DNA of 64,000 nucleotides from a bacterium (GTDB lineage: Bacteria; JAJVIF01): contig JAJVIF010000001.1 of NCBI GenBank assembly GCA_022072165.1, positions 709,353-773,352 on the forward strand, given 5' to 3'. A program made the position numbers and the translations under genes. Positions within the stretch are counted from its first letter, which is position 1, and each line of letters begins with the position of its first letter. This document shows positions 26,879 to 34,714 of the stretch, in pieces. The notes beneath the pieces are model-generated. The model worked only from the letters and a program-made list of their open reading frames with translations. It did no database searches and was not told the origin of the DNA.

Positions 26879-27345
26879 CAGCGCGATCCTCCCGGAGGAA
26901 CCGTGCCCGGAGGCAGGATGTGAGGGCGATCCCGGAACAACGTCCCCGGCTTAGCGATAGCTGCCAGCGAAGTTTTTTCCAGGAAGGAGATGTAGCTGGT
27001 GCGGACCCGTTTCCACTCTTCGTGAGCCCCACAGGGAGTCACATCGGAACATTCAAAGTTGCTGCCGAGGACGCAATGCGGGATCGCCCGGACCCCATCG
27101 AACAACTCGGCAATCTCGATCAGGTGGATCTGCTCCATCGGGCGGGCCAGGGCATAGCCCCCACCGACTCCCCGGGCCGACCGCAGGATGCCGGCGGTCG
27201 CCAGGGAGCGCAGGATTTTGGAGAGGTAGTTCGCCGGAATGGCGGTCTCCTCTGCAATTTCCTGCGACCGCCGCGACGCTCCTGGCCCCTGTGCCGCCAG
27301 GTGCGACAAGGCTCGCAGGGCGTACTCTGTGGTGGTGCTGAGCAT
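26878..27345 (-). CDS. Rrf2-family transcriptional regulator, probable Fe-S sensor of nitric oxide or redox state
   Basis: 155 residues. It has a winged helix typical of Rrf2 (MLSTTTEYALRALSHLA, SQEIAEETAIPANYLSKILRSLATAGIL, SARGVGGGYALARP). Three cysteines in HCVLGSNFECSDVTPCGAH (C-X7-C-X5-C) match the position of the cluster ligands of NsrR/IscR-type sensors. A likely role is control of the nar-act unit, and perhaps of ric, by cluster state. ATG at 27345 follows GGGAGG by 6 bases; a longer frame from 27396 would run back over the promoter. It is the first gene of the unit, so autoregulation is expected; a 14-bp inverted repeat over the -35 box is a candidate operator. Confidence 0.88.
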   Translation of the reverse strand: MLSTTTEYALRALSHLAAQGPGASRRSQEIAEETAIPANYLSKILRSLATAGILRSARGVGGGYALARPMEQIHLIEIAELFDGVRAIPHCVLGSNFECSDVTPCGAHEEWKRVRTSYISFLEKTSLAAIAKPGTLFRDRPHILPPGTVPPGGSR

Positions 27346-27367
27346 TCCGGACCTCCCGATGCGGATA

Positions 27368-27396
27368 TCTATAAATGAGTCAGGAGAGGGAGTCAA
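27368..27396 (-). promoter_or_regulatory. Sigma70-type promoter of the nar-act unit
   Basis: On the minus strand TTGACT (27396-27391) and TATAGA (27373-27368) are separated by exactly 17 bp. The predicted start of transcription is near 27361, giving a 15-base leader before the Rrf2 gene. Confidence 0.75.
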
Positions 27397-27406
27397 TCAC
27401 GATTGA
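27393..27406. promoter_or_regulatory. Inverted repeat over the nar -35 box, candidate operator
   Basis: TCAATC-AC-GATTGA, perfect 6-bp arms with a 2-bp spacer, overlapping the -35 hexamer. A protein bound here would block RNA polymerase; the adjacent Rrf2 regulator is the natural candidate, by inference only. Confidence 0.4.
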
Positions 27407-27410
27407 TGGC

Positions 27411-27432
27411 GCTTGTGACGTAAATCACAAGC
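27411..27432. promoter_or_regulatory. CRP/FNR-superfamily binding site upstream of the nar-act unit
   Basis: A perfect palindrome of two 8-bp arms, GCTTGTGA-CGTAAA-TCACAAGC. The core TTGTGA-N6-TCACAA is the CRP-type consensus of the CRP/FNR superfamily. Its centre lies about 60 bp upstream of the predicted transcription start, the usual place for class I activation. No matching regulator gene is in this window. Confidence 0.72.
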
Positions 27433-27473
27433 ATTTCGGCTCCCTACTGATTTGGTGTGCGAAACATCAATTT

Positions 27474-28055
27474 TCAGCGGTTCGAAGCTACGTCGAGAGC
27501 CAGAAAACTCGCCAGCAGCGCAGGCCCCTGGGGGGTCAGAATCGACTCGGGATGAAACTGCACGCCCACGATCGGCAGCTTGCGGTGGGCCATCGCCATA
27601 ATCTCCTGTTCTGTGGTCCAGGCGATCAACTCGAACTCCCGGGGTAGTTGCTTTACCAGCAGGGAGTGGTAGCGCATGACCTCCAGTGGCTGCTTGAGCC
27701 CCTCAAAGAGTCCGGTGCCGCGGTGCCAGACAGAGGACGTCTTGCCATGTCGCGGCTCCGCTGCCGGACCGACTTGCCCGCCGAAGACTGCCGCCAGACA
27801 CTGATGGCCGAGACAGACTCCCAAAATCGGGATCTTGCCGGCGAATGCCTGGATCGCTTCGCAGGAAATCCCGGCGTCTTCAGGGCGCCCCGGCCCGGGC
27901 GAAATCACCAGCAGGTCCGGCTCGCGCTCGATGAGCGTACTGACTGGCAACTCATCGTGCCTTACGACTTCCACAGCAGCCCCCAGCCCCCAGAACGCCT
28001 GCACCAGATTCCAGGTGAAGCTGTCGTAGTTGTCGATGAGGAGCACCCGCGACAC
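27474..28055 (-). CDS. pabA: Aminodeoxychorismate/anthranilate synthase glutamine amidotransferase subunit
   Basis: 193 residues, a class I glutamine amidotransferase. The nucleophile lies in GVCLGHQCLAA, the His/Glu pair in VGVQFHPESILTPQG, and the N-terminus is the typical LLIDNYDSFTWNLVQ with SPGPGRPEDAG. It makes ammonia from glutamine for PabB or TrpE. The divergent neighbour is a PabB-type synthase, so the folate (p-aminobenzoate) role is preferred, though such subunits often serve both pathways. The start is GTG, 37 bp from the divergent pabB start; no strong ribosome site is seen, so leader-poor translation is likely. Confidence 0.9.
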   Translation of the reverse strand: MSRVLLIDNYDSFTWNLVQAFWGLGAAVEVVRHDELPVSTLIEREPDLLVISPGPGRPEDAGISCEAIQAFAGKIPILGVCLGHQCLAAVFGGQVGPAAEPRHGKTSSVWHRGTGLFEGLKQPLEVMRYHSLLVKQLPREFELIAWTTEQEIMAMAHRKLPIVGVQFHPESILTPQGPALLASFLALDVASNR

Positions 28056-28092
28056 AAGTCAGGAGTGTACGTCCGCGCTAGACTCTCCTTAC

Positions 28093-29310
28093 ATGAATCC
28101 CACTGTCCCGAGTGCTGTAGGTCTGGCGGCTGAACTGCCCCCCGGCTCGGTGGTGCTGCATGAGCCAGACCCTGGCGGGACTGGGAAAGGACAATGGTGG
28201 TGGGGAAAAAGCCCACTGAGAGAAGTCAGGGCAGATCAGCCGCATGAAGTTCTGCCAGCGCTCAAGAGCGCTGAGGAAGCGGTCGCACGGGGGAAGACTG
28301 TTGCTGGGTATGTCTGCTACGAAGCCGCAGCAGGACTCGACCGGTCGCTCGTGACCTTCCCGGCAACCGCTCACCAGCAGCCGCTGGTCCACTTCGGTGT
28401 GTATGACGCCCTGACTCCCCTCCCCGAATTGCCTGCGCTTTCTGCGCTTGCTCCATTGCCGTCACTGCACTGGACTCAGGACACCGATGAACAGCGCTAT
28501 CACGCAGCGCTGGAGCGGATCCATGACGCCATCCAGTGGGGGGAGACCTATCAGGTCAACTACACCTGGCGGCTCCGGACCGCCGGAGTGCCCGACATCG
28601 GCTGGCCTCTGTTTCAGCATCTCTATCAGCGCCAGCCTGTACCATTTGCCGCCTTTCTACGACTCGGGGAGTTCGATCTCTGCTCACTCTCACCGGAGCT
28701 CTTTTTCCGCCTTGATGGGGCATCGATCACCACACGTCCCATGAAAGGGACCGCACCCCGGAGCTCGGAAGCCGGGGTCGATGCCGCCCTGGCAGCGGGG
28801 CTGCTGGCATCCGAGAAGGACCGGGCGGAGAACGTGATGATTGTTGATATGCTCCGCAACGATCTCGGTCGGATCGCGATCCCCGGAAGCGTACAGGTGC
28901 CTTCGCTGTTCACACTTGAGCGCTATGTCACTGTCCATCAGATGACCTCCACCATCGTTGCAGACACCACAGCGTCGTTGTCGGAGATCTTCCGGGCGCT
29001 GTTTCCCTGTGCCTCGGTGACCGGCGCTCCCAAGGTCGCCACTATGCGATTGATCCGGGACCTGGAACAGAGCCCCCGGGGAGTCTATTGCGGGGCGATC
29101 GGATTCTGGCAGCCTCAGCGACGAGCGCAGTTCAGTGTCGGCATCCGGACCCTCGCACTGCATCGTCCGACAGGCGACGCCTCTTTTGGTGTCGGGAGTG
29201 GGATTGTCTGGGATTCGAATCCGGCTGATGAGTACCAGGAGTGCCTCACCAAGGGCCTGGCGATTACGGGGCTGACCGCGAGCCGTCAGGACAAACCAGC
29301 ATCAGGGTAG
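28093..29310 (+). CDS. pabB: Aminodeoxychorismate synthase component I
   Basis: 405 residues, chorismate-binding enzyme family. Motifs seen are GETYQVNYTWRL (Q/N contact region), TRPMKGTAPR, where the PMKGT motif carries the Lys used by PabB-type enzymes, AENVMIVDMLRNDLGRI, and FPCASVTGAPKVATM. It turns chorismate plus ammonia into 4-amino-4-deoxychorismate. It has no C-terminal lyase domain. ATG at 28093 is preferred; an in-frame ATG at 28030 lies inside the divergent pabA. A TAGACT box just upstream suggests a very short or absent leader. Confidence 0.9.
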   Translation: MNPTVPSAVGLAAELPPGSVVLHEPDPGGTGKGQWWWGKSPLREVRADQPHEVLPALKSAEEAVARGKTVAGYVCYEAAAGLDRSLVTFPATAHQQPLVHFGVYDALTPLPELPALSALAPLPSLHWTQDTDEQRYHAALERIHDAIQWGETYQVNYTWRLRTAGVPDIGWPLFQHLYQRQPVPFAAFLRLGEFDLCSLSPELFFRLDGASITTRPMKGTAPRSSEAGVDAALAAGLLASEKDRAENVMIVDMLRNDLGRIAIPGSVQVPSLFTLERYVTVHQMTSTIVADTTASLSEIFRALFPCASVTGAPKVATMRLIRDLEQSPRGVYCGAIGFWQPQRRAQFSVGIRTLALHRPTGDASFGVGSGIVWDSNPADEYQECLTKGLAITGLTASRQDKPASG

Positions 29311-29395
29311 TCTTATACTCGGACCTGCGCTACTGAGCAGTCTCCTTCGCGCACTGCTCGTTTCGGCTATCTCAGTCTACCGGGAGCTTGTCGGC

Positions 29396-30499
29396 ATGGA
29401 ACAGACCCAGACGCTCATCAACCAACTCGGGGAGCGACTGCATCAGCAATATGTGGAGCACCAGTCCCGACTCGGGGAGTCATCCGACAGCAATCCCTGC
29501 CTTGTCGGTTTCCACGAGCTGCCCAAGCACCTGCAGAAGTCGAATCGCGAAACCGCAGCCCAGCTCTGGCAGTTGCTGAAAGTGGCGGGCCTGGAGATCG
29601 TGCCAGCGGATGCCCCCCGCATTCCGCTGTCCGACACCGAGTACCTCAATCAGCTGGAACTCCTGTCTGAAATCTGCCATTGCCGCTGGATCAACAATCG
29701 GCTGCAGCAGGGCTGGACCTTTGATCCGGGACCCAAGAACACCGATCAGCGGACCTCTCCCTGCCTCATCGCCTGGCATCAGCTCCCCCGGGAGGAGCAG
29801 GAGAAAGTGGAAGCCCAGTTGCGGGCCGTGCCGGATTTCTTGCGCGAACTGGGACACAAGATCACCAGGAGTCGACGGCTCATGCCAGGCTGGCGTTTTT
29901 ACGAAGACCCGCTGGAACTCCTGCGGGAGGAGTCCACGGCGGTGGAAGAGACGGTCATGGACGACGGAATCCTGACGCAGCCCTCGCATCAGCTGCTCAA
30001 TGCCATTGCCCGGGCGATGCACCGTCGCTATCTGGAGCATCGGACAGCGACAGGGGAGACCGCTGGTCCACAATCTTCGCTGCAGTCCTGGGACGAGCTG
30101 GATCCGGTACTGCAACAGTCGAATCAGATCGCTGCGAGTCAGGTCTGGCAGCGGATGGCTGCGGTGGGCTATGTCATTACGCCCGCAGACTCAGAGCTGC
30201 CGGTGGTGTCGCCCGACGAGTTTGAGCAGCATGTGGAAGTCCTGGCGCGACTGGAACATACCGCCTGGATGAATGAGCGCCTGGAGTCGGGATGGTCGTA
30301 TGCGCCGGGTGAGAAAAGCCTCGAGCAACGGACACATCCCTACCTGGTGAGCTGGGAGCAGTTGCCGGAGGCGGAGAAGGAGAAAGATCGTCAGCAAATG
30401 CGCGCGGTTCCGGCGATATTGGCGGAAGCGGGTCTCAAGCTGGCGCTGCAACCGAGCACGACACCACTGATGGCGGAGTACGTCCCGAGTCTGGGATAG
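29396..30499 (+). CDS. RyR-domain protein with two tandem units (paralogue)
   Basis: 367 residues with the same two-unit plan as the protein at 5381-6517. Each unit has a companion helix segment (LHQQYVEH...ELPKHLQKSN; MHRRYLEHR...ELDPVLQQSN) and a RyR repeat. The second repeat is well preserved: HTAWMNERLESGW, YAPGEKSLEQRTHPYLVSWEQL, AEKEKDRQQM. The first is CRWINNRLQQGWTFDPGPK. The function in bacteria is unknown; no enzymatic motif is visible. Start ATG 29396 lies 9 bases after GGGAG. It is the last chromosomal gene before the integrated element. A TATACT box at 29314-29319 may be its promoter. Confidence 0.78.
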   Translation: MEQTQTLINQLGERLHQQYVEHQSRLGESSDSNPCLVGFHELPKHLQKSNRETAAQLWQLLKVAGLEIVPADAPRIPLSDTEYLNQLELLSEICHCRWINNRLQQGWTFDPGPKNTDQRTSPCLIAWHQLPREEQEKVEAQLRAVPDFLRELGHKITRSRRLMPGWRFYEDPLELLREESTAVEETVMDDGILTQPSHQLLNAIARAMHRRYLEHRTATGETAGPQSSLQSWDELDPVLQQSNQIAASQVWQRMAAVGYVITPADSELPVVSPDEFEQHVEVLARLEHTAWMNERLESGWSYAPGEKSLEQRTHPYLVSWEQLPEAEKEKDRQQMRAVPAILAEAGLKLALQPSTTPLMAEYVPSLG

Positions 30500-30904
30500 G
30501 GGGTCCTTGTAAGCGGCGCCGCAAGCCACGCCGCTACCGGCAATGGACCACACCGGAAGACGGTAACGCTTCGCGCCGCCACCACCGCAAGTGGGTGGAG
30601 AGCGGGTCGCGTGAAAGCTCGGAGGGGCGCTCCCCGGGCGTCCAGAGGCCAATAGAAAAGCTACTGGTGGGTCGACCTCCTGGTAGACTGGGGTGTCGAT
30701 CTCCAGGTCGATGGGTTTGGGGACTTCAGTCCCCTACACGGCATTGCACAGATCTGTACGGGCCGCAAATCACGTCCCAGATCTAAAGGCCAGGGCCCCG
30801 GTGTGACGCCATTGCGTTCAGGGCGTCGCGACACGAATGCCGCAGTTCATCCGTTTCCCAGGAAAACCAAAACCCCGGCGGAACACCGGGGTTTAACGTG
30901 ATTC
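30500..30904. other. Non-coding stretch between the RyR gene and the element's left end
   Basis: No convincing gene is seen. The stretch contains a perfect hairpin GGGGAC-TTCA-GTCCCC at 30719-30734, two similar GTCGA(C/T)CTCC(T/A)GG segments near 30681 and 30706, and at its right end the terminator described separately. It may hold a small RNA, but nothing identifies one. The element's own non-coding leader continues from 30914 to the helicase gene at 31038. Confidence 0.5.
30861..30894 (-). terminator. Displaced terminator of the tRNA-Asn gene
   Basis: A 9-bp stem AAACCCCGG / CCGGGGTTT with a 7-base loop. Read on the minus strand it is followed by TTTTGGTTTTCC, a good intrinsic terminator. 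On that strand it directly follows CGGAGCCAA, the same sequence as the tRNA-Asn 3' end 18 kb away. It is therefore the best candidate for the tRNA's native terminator, separated from it by the element. Confidence 0.65.
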
Positions 30905-30913
30905 TTGGCTCCG
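30905..30913. other. attL core (left end of the element)
   Basis: TTGGCTCCG, identical to the core at 48954-48962. To its left is chromosomal DNA with the displaced tRNA terminator; to its right the element's sequence begins. Confidence 0.65.
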
Positions 30914-31037
30914 GTTTGCGGAGACGTATCGAACGCTCCTGGAGGCTCCGGGGGCTGCCATGCGGATTTTGCTGCAATCAGAGACGCTGGCGGCGCCTTA
31001 AGTTGCGGACAAACTGCTGGCCAGTCCCGGTCGGAGT

Positions 31038-34000
31038 ATGATGCCCAAGCTCGGATCGCGGGGCACATCACCATCAGCCATAGGACTAGACCGCTCCATG
31101 CAACTGGAAGAGATCAAGCAAGGATCCATCATTCTCGGGTTGCTTCCCCAACGCCCAGTCGAGGTGCACAGCGTTACCTGGCGGGGATCAAAGTCGGTCG
31201 AGGTGATCTATCGGGATCCCGCCGGGCTCGTGGCAAGCCGAATCCTGTTTCGCACCGATGAACATCGACTCCAGCTCGCGCAAGCGGGGCAACCCTGGAG
31301 TCTGGAGGCCGACGGTGCGGCGCTGCGGCTCGTGTCGGAAGCGGAGCGGATCCATCTCGCGCACCTCTTCGATCCGTACCTCGCAATCCATTTATCAACC
31401 GTCGATCCGCTCCCCCACCAGATCACCGCCGTCTACGACATCCTGCTGCAGCGCGACCGTATCCGCTTTTTGCTCGCCGACGATCCCGGGGCGGGCAAGA
31501 CAATTATGGCCGGGCTCCTGATCCGCGAGCTGCAGGTACGCGGCGATCTTCAGCGCTGCCTGATTGTTTGCCCGGGAGTGCTGGTGGAGCAATGGCAGGA
31601 TGAGCTGTTCTCCAAGTTCGGCGTGCAATTCGACATCATGACCAGGGAAGCCATTGAGGCGAGCCGAACCGGGAATTGGTTTGGGGAAACGGATCTGGCG
31701 ATTTGCCGATTGGACATGCTAAGCCGGAATGAGTCATTGCAGGAGCAACTGGGCGCCTCTCACTGGGATTTGATCGTGGTCGATGAGGCGCACAAAATGT
31801 CGGCGAGCTACTTTGGGAGCGATCTGAAGCTCACAAAACGCTACCGCCTTGGCCAGCTTCTGAGTCGGCTGACGCGGCACTATCTGCTAATGACCGCCAC
31901 GCCGCACAATGGCCATGATGAAGACTTCCAGCTCTTTTTGGCTCTGCTTGATGGCGATCGCTTCGAAGGAAAATTCCGCGATGGCGCCCACCAGATAGAC
32001 ACATCCGACCTCATGCGACGCATGGTGAAGGAAGAGCTCCTGACGATGGATGGAAAGAAGCTCTTCCCGCCACGGTTCGCGCATGTCGCTCCCTATGCGC
32101 TCTCTCCTCTCGAAGCTGCGCTCTACGCGGCGGTCACCGAGTATGTCCGCGAGGAGTTTCAGCGAGTGGAGCGCATGGCCGATGAAGGCCGCAAACGGAC
32201 CGTGGGCTTTGCGCTGACCGTGCTCCAACGCCGACTGGCATCATCCCCCGAAGCGATTTTGCGTTCGCTGGAGCGGCGTCGTGACCGGCTTCAGCGTGAA
32301 CAACGCGAAATGGAAACCTACCAGCGCGGCTCGCAGGAGCTGCTTCGCCTGACGGCTTCCGCACCGCCGGAGGATATCCAGGAATGGGAAGACGAAGCCC
32401 CGGCCGAGGAGGTGGAAAACTTCGAAGACCAGGTCACCGACCTCGCGACAGCCGCACAGACCATCACCGAGCTTCGGCTGGAGATTCAATCCCTCGAACG
32501 ACTGGTGGTGCTCGCACAGCAGGTGCACCAGAGCGAGGAAGACAGTAAGTGGGTGAGTCTCGCCAGTCTCCTCCAGCAGGATGCCGGACTGACCCTCCCG
32601 AGTGGGGATCGTCGAAAACTGGTCATTTTCACCGAGCACCGCGACACCCTCCACTACCTGCGCCTCAAGCTGGAAACCCTGCTGGGCACCCCCGAGGCCA
32701 TCGTCTGCATCCACGGCAGCATGGGACGGGAAGAGCGAAAGAAATCGGAGACCCGCTTCAAAACCGATGACACCGCCCTCATCCTGCTGGCCACCGATGC
32801 CGCCGGCGAGGGCATCAACCTGCAGGTCGCCCACCTCATGGTGAACTACGACCTGCCCTGGAATCCCAACCGCATCGAGCAGCGCTTCGGACGCATTCAC
32901 CGGATCGGCCAGCGCGAACCCTGCCACCTCTGGAATCTGGTGTCCACCGAGACGGTCGAGGGCTATGTCTATGGTGTCCTGCTCAGGAAACTTGAGGTCC
33001 AGCGCGCGAACCTGGGCGACAAAGTGTTCGATGTCCTCGGCCAGGTGACCTTCGGCGAGAACCGGTCCCTCCGCGAACTCATGCTCACGGCCATCCGTAC
33101 GGGAGAGAGCCCCGAGCTCCGGGCCCAACAGGAGGAAATCCTCGATGTCGCCCTCGATCAGTTGCGCGACCTCATCGATGAGCACGCCCTGATCCACGAT
33201 GTCATGGAGACCCGCCGGGTCCAGGACATCCGCCGGGAACTCGCACGCGCCCACGCGATGCGCCTGCAACCTCGTTACATCGGCGCATTTTTCGCGGATG
33301 CGTTCGCCCGTCTTGGTGGCCAGTTGATTCCCCGGGAGCCGGATCGCTTTGAAATCCCCCATGTGCCGGTGGAATTGCGACGACGCGATCGGGAGATCGG
33401 GACCCGGGAGCATGTCGCCGAAAAGTATCAGCGCGTAACCTTCGACAAAACACTCCGCAGCCTCTCCGGAAAAGTTCCCGCCGAATTCCTCTGCCCGGGG
33501 CATCCGCTCCTCGATGCCACCATCGATCTCATCCGCGAACAGTATGGCCATCTCCTCCGTCAGGGCGCGATCCTGGTCGACCCCGCCGATCCGACCACCG
33601 TCCCCCGCTGGCTGGTGTTCCTGCGCCACGAAGTCCGGGGTGGCCCCTTGAACGTCGAGGGCCGGGGGCGGCTGCTCTCCGCCCGGATGCAATTTGTGTT
33701 CGGTTCCCTTGAGCAGGGCGCGGAGGGCGACAGCGCGCGCATCCGTAGCTGGGAAGCCGGGGGCAATGCGCCGTACCTGGACTGCCGTCCTTTGGAGCCC
33801 GAAGAAATCGAGCCCTGTCGCGAATTTTTCCAACAGCCGGGTTGGCAACTGGCCCCCTGCGAAACTGAAGCGCTCGCCTTTGCCATCGAGGAGCTGGTCG
33901 AGCCACACCTGGCTCAGGTCACCGAGCGTCAGTGGACTCAGCTCGACAAAATCCATGCGGCGGTCCGGGCACGTCTAACCGTGGAGTACAACTACCTCGA

Positions 34001-34634
34001 CCTGCGCGCCTCGGAATTGCGGGAGAAGGAGGCGATGGGAAAGCAACAGAAGCGTTCCGCCGCCGATCTGGAACGTCGCGCCGATGACCTCCGCGAGCGC
34101 CTTCAGCAACGGGAAGCCGAGCTCCAGGCCGCCCGCGAAATCTGGGCGGAAGCGCCAGTAGTCATCGGGGGGGCGCTGATCCTCCCACAGGGACTCCTCG
34201 ATCAGATTCAGGGCCGCATGGGCGTGGACTCCGATGCCACCGCCGCCGAGCGCAAACGGATCGAGTTCCTGGCCATGCAGGCGGTGCTCCGGGCGGAGCG
34301 GAGTGCCGGGCGGCTGCCGGAAGATGTTGGCGCTCTGAAGCGTGGCTGGGATGTCGAGTCCCTCGATCCCGAAACCGGCGACACGCTCTTCATCGAAGTG
34401 AAGGGCCGCACCGTCGGTGCGGACACCGTGACGGTGACCTCCGGAGAACAACGCGCTGCGCTGAACGATCTGGAGCATTTCCGGCTGGCTCTGGTTTCGG
34501 TGGACGGCGAAGCCACGACCCTGCGTTATGTCCGCGAGCCGTTCGCTCAGGCGCCTGAGTTTCACGTCGCCTCCACGAATTACCATTGGCGCGAGCTTTG
34601 GGAGCGAGGTCGGCATGCCGCAAACGATCCTTGA
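31038..34634 (+). CDS. SNF2/RapA-like helicase with C-terminal DUF3883, DrmD-like
   Basis: 1198 residues. Helicase motifs are in order: Walker A DDPGAGKT (148-155), DEAH (249-252), MTATPH (285-290), HGSMGREER, LLATDAAGEGINLQ and QRFGRIHRIGQ near residue 620. A coiled-coil-rich insert follows MTATPH and another follows residue 1000. The C-terminal 110 residues are DUF3883, with ERKRIEFLAMQ and DTLFIEVKGR, a PD-(D/E)XK-like layout. This matches the SNF2-like DrmD helicase of class 1 DISARM, which translocates on DNA to help block phage. The N-terminal conserved region begins at Met21 (31098), so that ATG is an alternative start; GGAG stands just before 31038/31041. It heads the defence operon. 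Confidence 0.88.
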   Translation: MMPKLGSRGTSPSAIGLDRSMQLEEIKQGSIILGLLPQRPVEVHSVTWRGSKSVEVIYRDPAGLVASRILFRTDEHRLQLAQAGQPWSLEADGAALRLVSEAERIHLAHLFDPYLAIHLSTVDPLPHQITAVYDILLQRDRIRFLLADDPGAGKTIMAGLLIRELQVRGDLQRCLIVCPGVLVEQWQDELFSKFGVQFDIMTREAIEASRTGNWFGETDLAICRLDMLSRNESLQEQLGASHWDLIVVDEAHKMSASYFGSDLKLTKRYRLGQLLSRLTRHYLLMTATPHNGHDEDFQLFLALLDGDRFEGKFRDGAHQIDTSDLMRRMVKEELLTMDGKKLFPPRFAHVAPYALSPLEAALYAAVTEYVREEFQRVERMADEGRKRTVGFALTVLQRRLASSPEAILRSLERRRDRLQREQREMETYQRGSQELLRLTASAPPEDIQEWEDEAPAEEVENFEDQVTDLATAAQTITELRLEIQSLERLVVLAQQVHQSEEDSKWVSLASLLQQDAGLTLPSGDRRKLVIFTEHRDTLHYLRLKLETLLGTPEAIVCIHGSMGREERKKSETRFKTDDTALILLATDAAGEGINLQVAHLMVNYDLPWNPNRIEQRFGRIHRIGQREPCHLWNLVSTETVEGYVYGVLLRKLEVQRANLGDKVFDVLGQVTFGENRSLRELMLTAIRTGESPELRAQQEEILDVALDQLRDLIDEHALIHDVMETRRVQDIRRELARAHAMRLQPRYIGAFFADAFARLGGQLIPREPDRFEIPHVPVELRRRDREIGTREHVAEKYQRVTFDKTLRSLSGKVPAEFLCPGHPLLDATIDLIREQYGHLLRQGAILVDPADPTTVPRWLVFLRHEVRGGPLNVEGRGRLLSARMQFVFGSLEQGAEGDSARIRSWEAGGNAPYLDCRPLEPEEIEPCREFFQQPGWQLAPCETEALAFAIEELVEPHLAQVTERQWTQLDKIHAAVRARLTVEYNYLDLRASELREKEAMGKQQKRSAADLERRADDLRERLQQREAELQAAREIWAEAPVVIGGALILPQGLLDQIQGRMGVDSDATAAERKRIEFLAMQAVLRAERSAGRLPEDVGALKRGWDVESLDPETGDTLFIEVKGRTVGADTVTVTSGEQRAALNDLEHFRLALVSVDGEATTLRYVREPFAQAPEFHVASTNYHWRELWERGRHAANDP

Positions 34635-34714
34635 TCCACTCTAACATTTGTTCCACTTGCTTGCTAAGATTCACAAACTACACCCAGCCCAAAGGGCTAT
34701 CGAGGAGGGCTCCA

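Noticed and set aside
30905-31037. Possible second tRNA or tRNA fragment at the left end
   Set aside because: Only the 9-bp core matches the tRNA; the sequence to its right cannot form tRNA arms.
32241-33956. A 571-codon open frame opposite the helicase gene
   Set aside because: It covers helicase motifs on the other strand and shows no domain of its own.
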